A DNA stretch of 64,000 nt from Branchiostoma floridae (GCF_000003815.2 NC_049991.1:17561083-17625082), one strand, 5' to 3'. Numbered from the stretch's first letter, positions 21,505 to 33,270 are shown. The notes: generated by a model not told the origin, from the sequence alone. Made by a program: numbers and translations.

Positions 21505-21800
21505 ATTTGTCATATACAAAAGATGTCCGTTAGCGATGTGGTAGTGCTTGTACTGACGACGATCACTGTATCCTGATCTACCTGTGCTCTTATATACTGA
21601 AGGAGGAAGTGAATTTCAAAAAAGTTACTCCAGCTACTGAATATTCATGAGAAGATGCAAAGGACTAAATGTTTTTCTCGGTAAAGGAAACATGAGATCA
21701 TATGATACCTATCTGACGTACTGTATTGTTCAAGTTCATCCAAGCATATGCCAAACTTTTGAATATTCATAAGTTACTTGAATGCAGCCATTGTTATACG
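21500..21800 (-). promoter_or_regulatory. Promoter of gene D with TATA box
   Basis: On the minus strand TATATAAG lies at about 21598-21590, roughly 90 bases before the ATG at 21504. Upstream, 21800-21640 carries two ATGAATATTCA-type palindromes and a TTTCCTTTACCGAGAAA box, aligned with the gene C promoter and related to the CTTTACCAAGAAAC box of locus B and gene E. Confidence 0.65.
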
Positions 21801-21867
21801 TGACAGGTAAGAGCAAGGATAACCCCCTAAAAATTTTCTCCGCGCGTGTATGTACCTATTAGTTTGC

Positions 21868-22090
21868 CCTTCGCTACTCTCCAAGCAGAGGTTAGGCTCC
21901 GGCTGTTTTTCAACGTTTTTTTTAAAGTTTTTATCGGGCTTTCTATTTTGTCATTTTTCTTGAAGTACGCCAGCCAGCCAGGTTTTGACACAGCAAGATA
22001 AAACAAAAAAAAAAAGAATGCCCGACAAAAACGACTAAAAAAACGTTAAAAAAACAGCCGGAACCTATACTCTGCTTGGATAGTAGTCCT
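21868..22090. mobile_element. 220-base foldback element (MITE-3)
   Basis: The left end 'ctactctccaagcagagg' continuing to 'ctccggctgttttt' is matched inverted at the right by 'aacagccggaacctat' and 'ctctgcttggatagtag'. The terminal inverted repeats are about 50 bases. Its first bases resemble those of MITE-2 ('ctccaagcaga'). Confidence 0.75.
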
Positions 22091-24457
22091 TCGCGGAGTA
22101 TTTGGGTCAATTTCGTCACTCGGTTTCAAAGACTGGCTGCAAACGTAAAAGATTCATTGTCTCAACATGGTAAAATGCTAGTACCTTTCAAATCTTGTAG
22201 GGGATAGTCCGGATAACAAGAAATGATTTCTTTACCAAGCAGACGCAGCCTTAATTTGGTAGTCTCTCTTACTTGATTGCACAATGCTCTGCATAGGTTT
22301 TGCTAAACGTGAGGTCAACGTATGTGCCCCACCCCACCTACCGCACTAGTCGATGAGAGGGCCCGCAGTTTTTCTGATTCATTGTTACACACAGCACAAA
22401 AGTAGCGATTTACACTACCGTGCAAATTCACTGTTACGCGAGAGGTATTATATGGTCACATGAGTATGGAAGTTATGGTCGATTGAAAAGATCAAGACGA
22501 CAATTTCAGCCCAGCCAGTCCTGCTGACCTTGATGTAAAATGTGCCAGCTCGAAGGTTGATGGGAAGGACCATTAGCCCAACCTGGTTGAACTACTTTCA
22601 AAAGTGGCAAACAGCCAAAGTGTCGTCGCTTCGCTGGGAAAGAATACTGTAAATCCACAACATTTAGCCATTAACGTTAATACAAAAAATCAATGTAGGC
22701 AGAATACAGGTAAAAATGTCATAAGGAACTACAAGGCAGCTTTCTTATTATTATTATTAAAGTGCTCGAAAGTTTACTTTAACTTTTAGATGCATTATCG
22801 ACTGTGGAAATATGCTGAATCTAAAAGTACTGTGTTCAAGCAAGGAGGTCATATATAACCTCCTTGATTCAAGCAACGGAATGGTTGATGATCTAAACAA
22901 AGCCATGTTTATAAGAACGATAGCGTAAGTGAAAAAACACCTCAAAAATAATTTAGAATGATAACCATACATATGGTACGCAGTGTGACCTGAAGCCCTT
23001 GTCCTTTCGTATAGGCGATACAAACGTCATAATTGTTTTCTCGGTACAGGAAACGCAGCATCTGTTGACAGCTAATGTCTTCAATACGTTTAAGAGTAAA
23101 AACATATCATGGGATACTGAGTTTTAATCTGTTTTACAAGAAAAATTGAACAAAACGTCCTCTAGATTCGATGCCATTTGTAAAGGTTAAAACAAAAGAA
23201 CTTAAAATGAGCCATAAACAAAGTGCATCGTAGTTCCTGTTAAGCAACTGTCCCGCCATAGTCAGTAACTTCCTTCGTACTGTCTAAGGAATGATGTTCA
23301 AGCCTCACTGGGCAAAAAAACTGAGATATTATATAGATTAAAGACATAAAACTTTATTCAAAAGGTGCATTGTAGCATAATCAGTGTTTATCACGTAAAT
23401 CAGGCGTTCTATCATAGGCCTGGATGGCGCCGTTTTGTCTAAAGGTGGACTGTCACTGCACTTGGGGCACCGGTGCGGCACTGCAGGGTTCCTAGATGAC
23501 TCAACGAATGTCAGAGATAAAGAACAAATTTTCTTCCGTTTTGTAGTATTTTGTTGTCTTCTAAGTCATACGTACTTATTCTAAGTCTAAGACTAAGTCA
23601 TAATACGCAATATCTAAATTATCAAAAATCGTCAAAATAACAAAACAGTGCCGCAGCGAATGAACCCTTTAGTGCCACACCGGTGCCTCAAGTGCATTGA
23701 GAGTCCACCATATTCAAACCTATAGGTCTTAGACAAAGAGATTGATATCTTCAATCTTTATCTAAAAGATAAGGCAAGGTCATTTCCCCCTTGTGATTGC
23801 ACAATCATCAGCCTGTGTTGCATCAGGCCGGTCAGACGACTTGAATTAATGCATATTCATGAATATTATTGAAAGCTCACTAATGAATTCATCAGCCACA
23901 TCACCTGGTAAACAAGGTGAAGGTAATCGTAGTTTAGACGCATCCTCATGTTACATCTATAGATAGGACAATTATCATCAATGTTTTACACCAGGACAAC
24001 AGATATTTCATATAGTTTATACTCATTGCAAAGTTTTAGTATCGATTTTATTTGACATATAAGACCTTGATTTAACACATTGTATTATGTGTAAAGAAAA
24101 TGATCTTATTAAGGTGTTATATGTTGAAGACAGGGTGTGTCATTTTGGTGGCGACTAACTGATTAGAACTATTGGATATCATCATGAATGTCTAAATGGA
24201 ACCGCCATTTTGTTATAGAAGGGGTCGAAACAAGGTGCATAGATATAAATACCTTTCATGTGCTTTTCAATGTCAGGTAGTCTACCATAGGCAGTGGATG
24301 GAGGCCTTTTCGTCTAAGCAAGGATGTCTAAGCCTCTTCGGACTCAGGCAAAGAGGCAGAAATGTTCAATCTTTTTTTTTAAAGTAAGCCAAGGTCATTC
24401 ACCTTTAATATGGTTGCCTGTGCTGTGTTGGGCCGACCAGACGGCCTTATACGTATA
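22091..24457. other. Intergenic, no supported gene
   Basis: A further copy of 'gcagccttaatttgg' with 'gattgcacaatgct' (22240-22290) is shared with 18370-18415. There is one MITE-1-like variant. Several ATTCATGA motifs lie at 23850-23880 and 24700-24760. No exon with acceptor, domain and donor is visible. Confidence 0.45.
23441..23710. mobile_element. MITE-1-like variant, second copy
   Basis: The ends 'aaaggtggactgtcactgc' and 'gcattgagagtccacc' are inverted. The inner 'ggtgcggcactgcagggttc' pairs with 'agtgccgcagcgaatgaacc'. The core 'tattttgttgtcttctaag' links it to MITE-1. Compare 13121-13375. Confidence 0.6.
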
Positions 24458-24697
24458 CCCCCTTTCCACTAGGACGGCGCTCTCGCCGCGCTCTCTCTGC
24501 GACCAAAGCATTGAAAGATCGCTCAACGAATTTTATAGAAAAGAAACGAATATTTTCACACTTTGTGTATTTTGTTGTCTTCTCAGTCAGATTTTTACGT
24601 TTCGTATAATATACCCAGTGTGAAAGCGAAGGTTACACATATCCTATCTAGGTCGCAGTGAGAGCGCAGCGCGATCGCTGTCTAGTGGAAAGAGGGC
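24458..24697. mobile_element. MITE-1 copy, opposite orientation, next to the gene E promoter
   Basis: The ends 'accccctttccactagg' and 'ctagtggaaagaggg' are inverted repeats with 'gcgctctctctgcgacc' and 'aggtcgcagtgagagcgc' inside. It lies 240 bases before the shared promoter block of gene E. Confidence 0.8.
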
Positions 24698-24929
24698 CAA
24701 AGATGTCATGCATATTCATAAATGAAATTTAAAGGTCACAAATGAATATTCATAAGCAACGCGACTTGTATAAATATGTCGTTTTCTTGTATTTTACTTT
24801 AATATTCACATTTAGGTTCTAAGTTATCTTTTGCACCAGATCAACATCGATATGCATGATATCTCTAAAACTGTACAAATAGAAGTGCGTAGTCTTATAA
24901 ACATGGTACGTAGTCTTTTAGACACGGTT

Positions 24930-25272
24930 GTTCTCGTCCCTTGTGATTGTGTAAATTTTAACCTAAGTTGCGTGAGCCAGATGGCAAAAATAACAGATCC
25001 ACTCATAAAAAAGTTTGGGGACTTTACCGTGGTCATGAATATTCATGAAAACACAATGTCAACGTCAGAAATCTCATCGATATTCACACTGGGCGTTCAC
25101 TAAGTGAGCTTAAACAAAGTAATCTTTTACATCTAGACATCATGTTATGCTTCCTTTACCAAGAAACCAATCATCTTCGTCAAAAAGACTATAAATAGCA
25201 CGCAGGTGTGTTACGCCTCAGTCTGGTCCGGGCCACCAACTCCATTGCTACTGAGAACGAGTGCGCACTGAA
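24930..25272 (+). promoter_or_regulatory. Promoter cassette of gene E
   Basis: The order is as at locus B: 'cccttgtgattgtgtaaa' (24939), 'gtcatgaatattcatgaaa' (25033), 'ttcctttaccaagaaacca' (25151), then TATAAATAG (25190-25198). The conserved 5'UTR ('gcctcagtctggtccgggcc', 'ctactgagaac') follows, up to ATGAG at 25273. Conservation with 8870-9213 extends over about 330 bases and is far better than in flanking DNA. Confidence 0.7.
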
Positions 25273-27734
25273 ATGAGGCAAGATATCCATTTTTTTGCTC
25301 AATTAGATAGCATGCATGGGTACTAACCACTAAATATGTACTCATATGACAATTAAGTGAAGTGTGTAGGAAAATCATGCAAATTTGTCGGTTTTTCTTT
25401 TTGATAGGCTAGTTTTGAGTGCAAACATCTGAACGGTGGAAGGTTCTAATAAATTTACAATGTTTGTGCACAGCAAAATAAATTTGCGCAAAATGCCAGC
25501 AGTACAAGGCTCAAGTTGAGTTTCCGATGTTTTTTACTGTTATTTACTTAAGATTATTTATTATTCGGCATAAATGCGTACTTTTCTTCACTGATTTTCT
25601 AGTCTCGGCTGCGCTAGCAAAACCTCTGGATCTGCTAGACAGAAAAAGGAGGGAAATCTGTAAATGTTCGCACTTTACTGGAACACATTTGATATACCAA
25701 ACTATTTGCATGTCAATAGCTATAGCAGCGTTTGTAACATATATATCTTCTCATTCCAGGTTTAGGGCTGTGTTCGTCCTTGTTCTGTTTTGCGCCCTGG
25801 TCTGGGAATCGGGCGCATGGTGGCGTCGACGTCGACGACGAACTACGCCTAAAAGTAAATTTGTCCCGATGTACCTGAAAGCATGCTAGTGGTTGCTAAC
25901 TATGCAGTTAAAAATTCTGATCCATAGGTATAGAGTAGCGTGTGGTGTACAAGTACAGTCACTACGTAGAGGTGGCGGTGGTTCTAGCTGGTCAATACGT
26001 CGTACGATTTAGCTGAAGGTTTTCTTGAGATACCCGTGTATCTGCCCTGCAAATTAAATTTCAGCTGTCTTGGTCCAGAAATGCTGTCTTCTTTTCTATT
26101 GTTTGTGGTGATTGGTTCTGTCACAGACGGCTTGAAAAACTCGAAGGCATGAACAAAATCGTATATATGCCTTCGACAAATGTGGCTGCGCGATAGAAAA
26201 TGGTTTACGTATTGGGATGGCATGTGTGCTAGGATTGAAAGACGGTATTAAGTCAAAACCGGTACAATGCGTGATCACTACTCTTTGAAACCACATCAAC
26301 TAATGCTAGAGTCATATTTCTCGAGCTGTCTGCGAACAATCAAGGTTTATATTGAATGAATGCCCACAACTGATAATCTTGAATGATATTTGTTAATTAA
26401 GTTCTACGCGCACTGTTGCTTATCAAAACTGCCCGGGATTGGAAACTTGACCCTAGCATTACAGATTGCATCTGAAAATGATTTGATGGTATATTCATTA
26501 ATGTAAACAGAGATTTAAAAACGTTTTTGAATGTGTTCTTCTTTGTGTTTTTGTTGAACAGATTGCTTTTTTGCGCCGTTCCGTGGAGTGCTAGCCCATA
26601 CGGTGAAAACGACCTGCAACCAGTACCATGGTGGTAAATGCCACTTCCGGTGCAAGGAGAATTACGGCCGCGTCAGGGGGGACTGGTACAGGACCTGCAA
26701 CGATGGGAAGTGGGATGGCACACAATTGAAATGTGGACGTAAGTTGATTTGATATTATGCCATCAGTTAATTGGTTTGGTTGTTCACCACGCACAGCCAG
26801 AGCTGCTTAACAAAGTGGATATTACAAAGAGCTAGGCATCAGCGTTACGTTAATTCGTTATTTTGGATTTAGGCGGACCATAAACTTATGTTTATTTTTC
26901 TTATCATTTATAAGGGTCTCTGTTATACAGATTTATTTAAAACGTCTAGCTATATATTACAGACTGTTACAAGCTAGTAACCAGAACAAGGAAATCTTAC
27001 AGTTGAAGTGAGTTGGGTCACTTGGGTATTATCCATACTCAACATACTCCAGTTTTACGCGGACTGGTACAGTAATTTTTGATTGAAAGAATAGATACAT
27101 TGTATAAATGCGGTTCGTCTGGCTTAAAGAACTTTTCTGAGATTTGCCCTGCTTTCATGTTATCATTTCATTCTCTTATAATTCCTATGGCTTAAATCAT
27201 ACAAGGTTGTACCTTTGGACCAAGTTGTACAAATGCGGTGAAATCTTGGTGCTATCGGCCTTACGCGGTGGGCGAAACATGTCACTTCCAGTGCAAGAGC
27301 GAAGACTTCGAATACGAGAGCGGTAGCTCCCAAAGGACTTGCCAGGCCGGTGGTCTGTTTGGGTCTTGGAGTGGATCGAAATATAAATGCCGACGTATGT
27401 ATGACGTATCATTATTTATTTGCCTTGAGCCAATGAACTTAAGTTAGTAACTTATTATAACAGTGCCACGCAGAGAGGGCAAACAGAAGGTATTTAAGGT
27501 AGTTCAAAAGCCTTGTTGATGCCGTAGTGACAGTGGGTTGTTATCCACCCGCGGTCCACCCCTAGCCTATCCTCCCATCACCCTTTTCCCCCCTAACCGA
27601 AGTAGTCAGGTACCCATCTTTATACCTGGGTGGAGTGAGGAGTAGGTCTTGCATGTAAAACGAATTTCCCCACACGTATCTGATGCATCTGAACTCAAAA
27701 CAATATGATTAACGTCATTGGAGTTACCTTGTCA

Positions 27735-27779
<45 letters not shown>

Positions 27780-30700
27780 TAAAAACAACAACTGTAGTAC
27801 ATTTGTCAAACATACATACTAAGACCAGCGTTTGGAGGAATAACATATACTGGTAGGTCTGGACGAATGACATGGGTAGTGGGACAGTCAGTAAAGACAA
27901 AATACATGAAGTACATTTGTCAAACTACTAGGGAGTCTAGGAATATGTACAATATGTTCGTTACTACACTATGATGAAGCATAGAGTAGTCCAACAATAT
28001 GAAGGGTTCATTCCAAAGTATCAATAGGAAATATGTACAATCAGTCTACACTTGCTGTCAGTCTATTATGGTATAATCGTTCTTCAAAGTTTTTTTTAAA
28101 GACATTAAAGAGGTTGGTTATATACAGGTGTGGATCATTTATATGCCAGATCCAAGTTTTAAAGATTGCCCATTTTGCCACAGTAACAGTAAAGGTTCTA
28201 GTTTTCTGGTCTTTACAGGTTATTACATGATCAATTTTTCCAAGTAAAATCTCCTGACAAGTAATTTTTATGTTGGGCAATGGCACATATGTGTTAACTA
28301 ATTCCCAGAAATTACACAGTCTTTCACATCTAAAGAACATGTGTTCATAATCCTCTATGCTTCCACTACTACATAATGTACATGTTGCATTATATATATG
28401 TCCAGTTTCATCTTTGATACCCCATTTGTGCAGGTTGTGTGCACATGGTAATATCCGGTGTAATAGTTTGTAGTTTAACTCTGCTAACTTAGTGTCTTTA
28501 CAGGTCTGTGTGCTTAACAATCTCCAGATGTTTTCCCATGCCAGGGCTTCAGTAGGAAATATGGATTGCCATTTTTTACAGCAAGTTGGTTCCTTGACCT
28601 GTGCCTGCATTATTGTACTGTAAAACAATTTGCAGGTGTTCTTACTTTTGATTTGTTTTGTTGTTTTACCATCAAATATATATGGGGTAAGGGTGTTAAG
28701 ATCTAGTCTTTGAAAAGGAATTGGGCCTATATGGTTTCTTAAAGCTTTCTTCCATGTAAGAGGTATAGCTTGAAACAGAGTTATATGTTCAATAATACCA
28801 TTTGGTCTTGTGTTTAGGTTTAGGTGAGGGTAGTGATCTAGAGACATGAACTTGTCTAAGGGGAATACATCTTTTATGAATATGATGCCTTTTTTTATCC
28901 AGGTTGGAAAGAAAATTGTTTTACCTTGTGATCTTACATATTTGTTGCACCATATAATTTCTTCCATTATTTCACTTACACTAGAGGGTTTGTTCTTACC
29001 TCCTCCACCAGCAGAGTGGAAGGATGATATTACCTGTTTATAAAATGTGGGGAATTTACTCATGTCAGGACCATCTTTATCAGAAGTAAAATTCATATGT
29101 AATAGTAAATTGTCTGGACCAAGGGAGTTTATAAATGTTAAAGCAATAACTTTCCATCTTGCGTTGTCATTCCTTACTAATCTTGGTACCCAGGATGCAA
29201 GTAGGGCTTGTTTTTGGTGATCTAAGTTTGTCAGGCCTAAACCTCCCAACTCAATAGGTTGGCTAACAACATCTCTTTTGATCTTATCTTTTTTACCATT
29301 CCACAGGAAAGTGAACATTTCTTTCTTTACAATGTTAATCACCCAAGGTGGGGTAATAATCATAGACATGTTATAGATTATTTGTGAAAGGGCAAGGGAT
29401 TTTAAGACAGTAACTTTTCCAAAAAGAGTTAGTTTTCTACCTTTCCAGATTTGAAGTGTGCTTTTCAGTCTTTCAATTTTTTTCTCCCAGTTTAGCAGTT
29501 CACATTCATGGTGTAGGGATGAGTTATAGAAGTATATGCCTAAGGATTTTATAGGTGTCTTTGGCCAAGATATACCCAAGGGAGTGTCTTGTCTGTCAAC
29601 ATAGGATCCAATCCATAAACCTTCACATTTTTTAACATTTAAATTTAGGCTTGAAACACTACAGAAATCTTTAATAAGTCTGAAGGCATTTTCCATTGAT
29701 GTAAGGTCAGAAACAAATAAGGTGGTATCATCAGCTACCTGTGAGATTTTAATGTCAACAGTTTCAGTAGATTGTGTTTTAACTTTAATTCCTTCCACTT
29801 CTTGTGCATGTCTAATCTTTACAGCCATAGTTTCTACCGTGAGGATGAATAGAAGAGCAGATATGGGACAGCCTTGACGTATGCCTTTCTTTAAGGGAAA
29901 GAAGTCAGATAACCATCCTCTATTACTGATGGTGCTGCTAATGTCATTATACATGCATTTTATTGCACTGATAAATGAGGAGCCGAAGTTAAATTTTTCT
30001 AAAACTTTCCACATAAATTTTCTATTTAAAGTGTCAAAAGCTTTACTAAAATCCAGGAAGATTACTGCTCCAGGGATATTTTGGGTTTTAGCATATTCAA
30101 TAACATCATTAATAAGTCTTACATTTTGTCCAATAAATCTACCCTTGATATAAGCTGTTTGGTCATTATCAATTAACTTGTGCAAAACTTTCTTAAGTCT
30201 GTTGGCAAGAACAAAGGCAAATATTTTGTATTCAGTGTTGAGAAGGCTAATTGGTCTCCAATTATCTAGGTTGTGGCGTTCATTTTTTTTGTGTATTAAC
30301 CTTAGCATTGCACGTCTTTGTGAAACAGACATTTTACCTTCTACCAATGTTTCCTGGATAGAATTATAAACTAGGTCTCCTATATAGGGCCAAAACATCT
30401 TAAAAAATTCTGAGGGAATGCCATTAAGGCCAGGGCTTTTGTTTTCTTTCATAGAGAAAAGGGCATCCTTACATTCATCTTTAGTAATTGGTTTATCTAA
30501 GAATTCTCTGTCAGTTTGGCTCAAAATATTTTCTAACTGTACACTTTCTAAGTATTGATCCATGGCTACATCACTTATATTGTCTTCCTGGTATAGTTGT
30601 TCATAGTATTTCTTACATTCACAAAGAATATCTGAGTCTCTATTAATCTCTCTTCCATTAATGGATAATGCGTTAATATCCTTGTCACTTCCTCTTTTCT

Positions 30701-31910
30701 TTTCCAAGTTTAAGAAGTACTTAGTAGGTTTTTCCCCCTCTTCTCTCCATTTGGCTCTAGCTCTTATATAAGCTCCATGTGATTTTTTCATATAAAGGTC
30801 TTCTAAGCTAGATTGTGCTTGCTTGTAGCTAAGTATATTGTCATTAGTTGGATTTTTATCTATCTCATTTTGAAGAAAGGAGACTTTTTTCTCTAACCTC
30901 TCTATCTGTTCTCTGCTTTCTCTGGCTTTCTTGGCTCCATATTGTTTTGAAAACTCAGCTACTTTAATCATACATAAATCTAGTTTATCTCTATTTGATG
31001 TAGTGTTCTTATTACTCTCTTGTTGAATTAAGTTACAGATATTCTCAAAGTATTCTTTGTCTCTCAATAAATCTACATTTAGTTTAAAAGTTCCAGGGCC
31101 TCTGGCATAGTTATGGAATTTGAGTTTTAGAAATATGGCTTGGTGATCGGTAAGTATTGCAGGTCTTATATCACATTTGTCAATTTTTCCTACAAGGGTC
31201 TTGTGAATTAGCCAAAAATCTAGTCTACAGGCTACATTCTTTGTAAGATTACGCCAAGTAAATTGTTGGGTGGTGGGGTTAACTAACCTATAAGCATCAC
31301 ATATTTCCAGTCTAGAACATAGTTTTTTCACAACTTTAGCAGACCTTCCTGCAGTATCTAGTCTACCCCCCTTTTTATCAAATTCAGGATTCAAAACACA
31401 ATTTATATCTCCACCACAAATTAGGTTAGTGGGGTCTAAGCTACTTAACCAATCTGACAGTTTCACAATAAAGTTATTTCTTTCTTTAACCTTATTTGGG
31501 GCATAAATATTTACTAAGCATAGCTCTATATCATCTATGGTGCAGTTCAGGAGAAGGGTTCTTCCATTACTATCTAGGTATTTGCAGTCTATTAACCTTG
31601 TCATGCTTGTCAAATGGGTTTATTTCACTGTTATACACATATTTTGCAGAAGTGTTTGTTTAAAGGAAATGGCACTTTTTGTAGATTAATGTATATGGTA
31701 TTGATAGATGTACAAATAGATTATTTGAAATTTGCGATCATTAATCGTTAAAGACTGCCACATGCATTACATGGAAAGAGCAATAAGACAAAGCCTCTTT
31801 ATTAACTGCAAATACTAAGATTATAGCAAGTAAATTGCCAATAACAAATCTACAATAATATTCTACTTTCAGGTAAATCAGGCAGCGGCTGGTGGTTCTT
31901 GGGAAAGTAG
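25273..31910 (+). CDS. Gene E: secreted protein with an Arg run and two sushi (CCP) domains; LINE in last intron
   Basis: Exons: 25273-25277 (ATGAG, followed by a GC donor, GCAAGA), 25760-25854, 26562-26738, 27206-27394 and 31873-31910 (stop TAG). The later junctions are all phase 1. The precursor is about 167 residues. The leader (MR then FRAVFVLVLFCALVWESGA) is followed by WWRRRRRRTTPK. CCP1 has six cysteines with CHFRC and a GKWDG core. CCP2 has CHFQC, a QRTCQAGGLFGSWSG stretch and a final YKC. The terminal exon adds RKSGSGWWFLGK. That exon lies past a 3.9 kb LINE, so its assignment is less certain than the rest. The first intron being GC-AG is also unusual. Confidence 0.7.
27728..31613 (-). 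mobile_element. 5'-truncated L1/Tx1-like LINE with poly(A) tail and target-site duplication
   Basis: The element lies on the minus strand. Its 3' poly(A) appears as a T run of about 41 at 27738-27778. Both ends carry 'cttgtcaa' (27728-27735 and 31606-31613), a likely target-site duplication. It interrupts the last intron of gene E, antisense to that gene. Loss of the 5' end (no ORF1 and no start of the endonuclease), the long tail and the short duplication are classic target-primed insertion features. Confidence 0.85.
28041..31604 (-). CDS. LINE ORF2: C-terminal part of APE endonuclease, reverse transcriptase, zinc-knuckle end
   Basis: Uninterrupted for about 1187 codons from the first ATG at 31604. 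The N-terminal part has the end of an apurinic-type endonuclease (GGDINCV and a TDHQAI motif near residues 60-145), so the first part of that domain is missing. The reverse transcriptase spans roughly residues 390-680. Motifs are FLDFSKAFDTLN, GIRQGCPISALLF and QVADDTTLF, with Val where Tyr or Phe is usual before ADD. The C-terminus has a CTLC-x12-HMFFRC knuckle typical of L1/Tx1 elements. It is open without frameshift, so the insertion is young. It is probably not autonomous because the endonuclease is truncated. Confidence 0.85.
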   Translation of the reverse strand: MTRLIDCKYLDSNGRTLLLNCTIDDIELCLVNIYAPNKVKERNNFIVKLSDWLSSLDPTNLICGGDINCVLNPEFDKKGGRLDTAGRSAKVVKKLCSRLEICDAYRLVNPTTQQFTWRNLTKNVACRLDFWLIHKTLVGKIDKCDIRPAILTDHQAIFLKLKFHNYARGPGTFKLNVDLLRDKEYFENICNLIQQESNKNTTSNRDKLDLCMIKVAEFSKQYGAKKARESREQIERLEKKVSFLQNEIDKNPTNDNILSYKQAQSSLEDLYMKKSHGAYIRARAKWREEGEKPTKYFLNLEKKRGSDKDINALSINGREINRDSDILCECKKYYEQLYQEDNISDVAMDQYLESVQLENILSQTDREFLDKPITKDECKDALFSMKENKSPGLNGIPSEFFKMFWPYIGDLVYNSIQETLVEGKMSVSQRRAMLRLIHKKNERHNLDNWRPISLLNTEYKIFAFVLANRLKKVLHKLIDNDQTAYIKGRFIGQNVRLINDVIEYAKTQNIPGAVIFLDFSKAFDTLNRKFMWKVLEKFNFGSSFISAIKCMYNDISSTISNRGWLSDFFPLKKGIRQGCPISALLFILTVETMAVKIRHAQEVEGIKVKTQSTETVDIKISQVADDTTLFVSDLTSMENAFRLIKDFCSVSSLNLNVKKCEGLWIGSYVDRQDTPLGISWPKTPIKSLGIYFYNSSLHHECELLNWEKKIERLKSTLQIWKGRKLTLFGKVTVLKSLALSQIIYNMSMIITPPWVINIVKKEMFTFLWNGKKDKIKRDVVSQPIELGGLGLTNLDHQKQALLASWVPRLVRNDNARWKVIALTFINSLGPDNLLLHMNFTSDKDGPDMSKFPTFYKQVISSFHSAGGGGKNKPSSVSEIMEEIIWCNKYVRSQGKTIFFPTWIKKGIIFIKDVFPLDKFMSLDHYPHLNLNTRPNGIIEHITLFQAIPLTWKKALRNHIGPIPFQRLDLNTLTPYIFDGKTTKQIKSKNTCKLFYSTIMQAQVKEPTCCKKWQSIFPTEALAWENIWRLLSTQTCKDTKLAELNYKLLHRILPCAHNLHKWGIKDETGHIYNATCTLCSSGSIEDYEHMFFRCERLCNFWELVNTYVPLPNIKITCQEILLGKIDHVITCKDQKTRTFTVTVAKWAIFKTWIWHINDPHLYITNLFNVFKKNFEERLYHNRLTASVD

Positions 31911-33100
31911 TGCTTTCCGAGGCCAGTCATCGGTCGGATGTCTGAAGGAAGTGCTCCAGTAATAACGTGGAAGCCCATCAGTTGTCTTCAATTAACTAAA
32001 TTTACATAAGATCTTCACAGTATATGCCGTGCTTCCATCCTCATTTGCTATGTTCACTGCTGTCACACTCAGTTAACTGGAAATGTCTAACTGAAAGTGT
32101 GAAATTGCTAATAATAAGTAATACGATAATATCTTTGTTTGAACTTATTGTACGGTATTGTTGTAGTGTGAAAATACGCTCAGTATTTCCATCGATGAAT
32201 GATTATCTTAGTATGCCATGACTTTTTGTGCATTTGAAGCATTTTGATTATTTCGTTTTAGTAGAGTTGTAGTTATCATAGTTGCACGAGTGTATATAAA
32301 TAATGGTCATTTTAAGAGCATCAAAGCTAGTCTACATACAATTTTGCGGGTAGTTCTTAGATTTACATGTAGGATTCTATCTGATTGAGTGTAAATACAG
32401 CAAGTAAGGTATCTGTATCTGTATCTGTATCTCTATATAGCCGGTATAACCGTCCTTCGGTGTAACACTTGGGGTCACCATGTTTGTAATGCTGTGGTTT
32501 TACAAATAAAGTGCAAAGGGAGTCTTTTCTGTTATGCAGTCTTTTATGGCAGTCCTTTGAGCTTAGTACACGACCAGTCCATTTCCTTACTTGTAGTCAT
32601 ACCTGGACAGCACAATGTGTGTAAAAGACAAAATTGAAACTGCTATAATGAAATGAACGAATTTTGTAATCGGACTTGCTCGAAGAATGATCAAAACAAT
32701 TGACTTGAACGCAAAGATAGGTCAGCTTGTATGTAAAGAACTAAGTCTGTCTTCTTTTTATGCTTTATATGCTTTACCAGACACCGAATCAATTTTGATT
32801 AAATTATCAGAGACAGTAAAGCGTTTGGACTACCCTCATTTATTCAGTTTGGTGTAAATGAGGCACACGATCATCGTTCTAAACAAGTATCTTATCTATC
32901 GACACAAAAAGGTCGAGGGACAGATAGTTGTCCTGTAGTTGCCCTAGGCGTAATATGCGGTGTCGGTAGTTATCTGCTGTCACACAGAAGAAAGACGTAA
33001 GGTCAAAGGGCAGGTAGTTTCATGTCACTGCCTGGTGGCGTAACGGCTGTTGTTGGTTGAGTGCAGTGACATGGAATGGATTTGTTTTGGTAGACAGCTA
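31911..33100. other. 3' flank of gene E and intergenic DNA
   Basis: A short (GTATCT)n run lies at 32406-32430, followed by 'tatatagccggtataacc'. An AATAAA at 32505-32510 could end the gene E transcript but lies about 600 bases past the stop. Nothing else is recognised. Confidence 0.4.
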
Positions 33101-33270
33101 ATCTCCAAGCAGATCCTACGGTAGCATAAGATAGTATCAAAAGCTGCCAGAGGAGTGAAGCCGGCTTTAGGAGTGTGTTTCGCTACATGGCAAATGGACA
33201 CCTCTTGGCTGACTAGCCTTTGCCAGTTTGGTACTATCTTATGCCATCGTAGGATCTGCTTGGAGATTGG
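33092..33270. mobile_element. MITE-2 copy (foldback, ~180 bases)
   Basis: The left end 'taatctccaagcagatcc' continuing to 'cataagatagtatcaaa' is matched inverted by 'actatcttatgccatcg' and 'taggatctgcttggagatt'. The terminal repeats are about 45 bases. A second copy is at 55648-55828. Confidence 0.85.
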
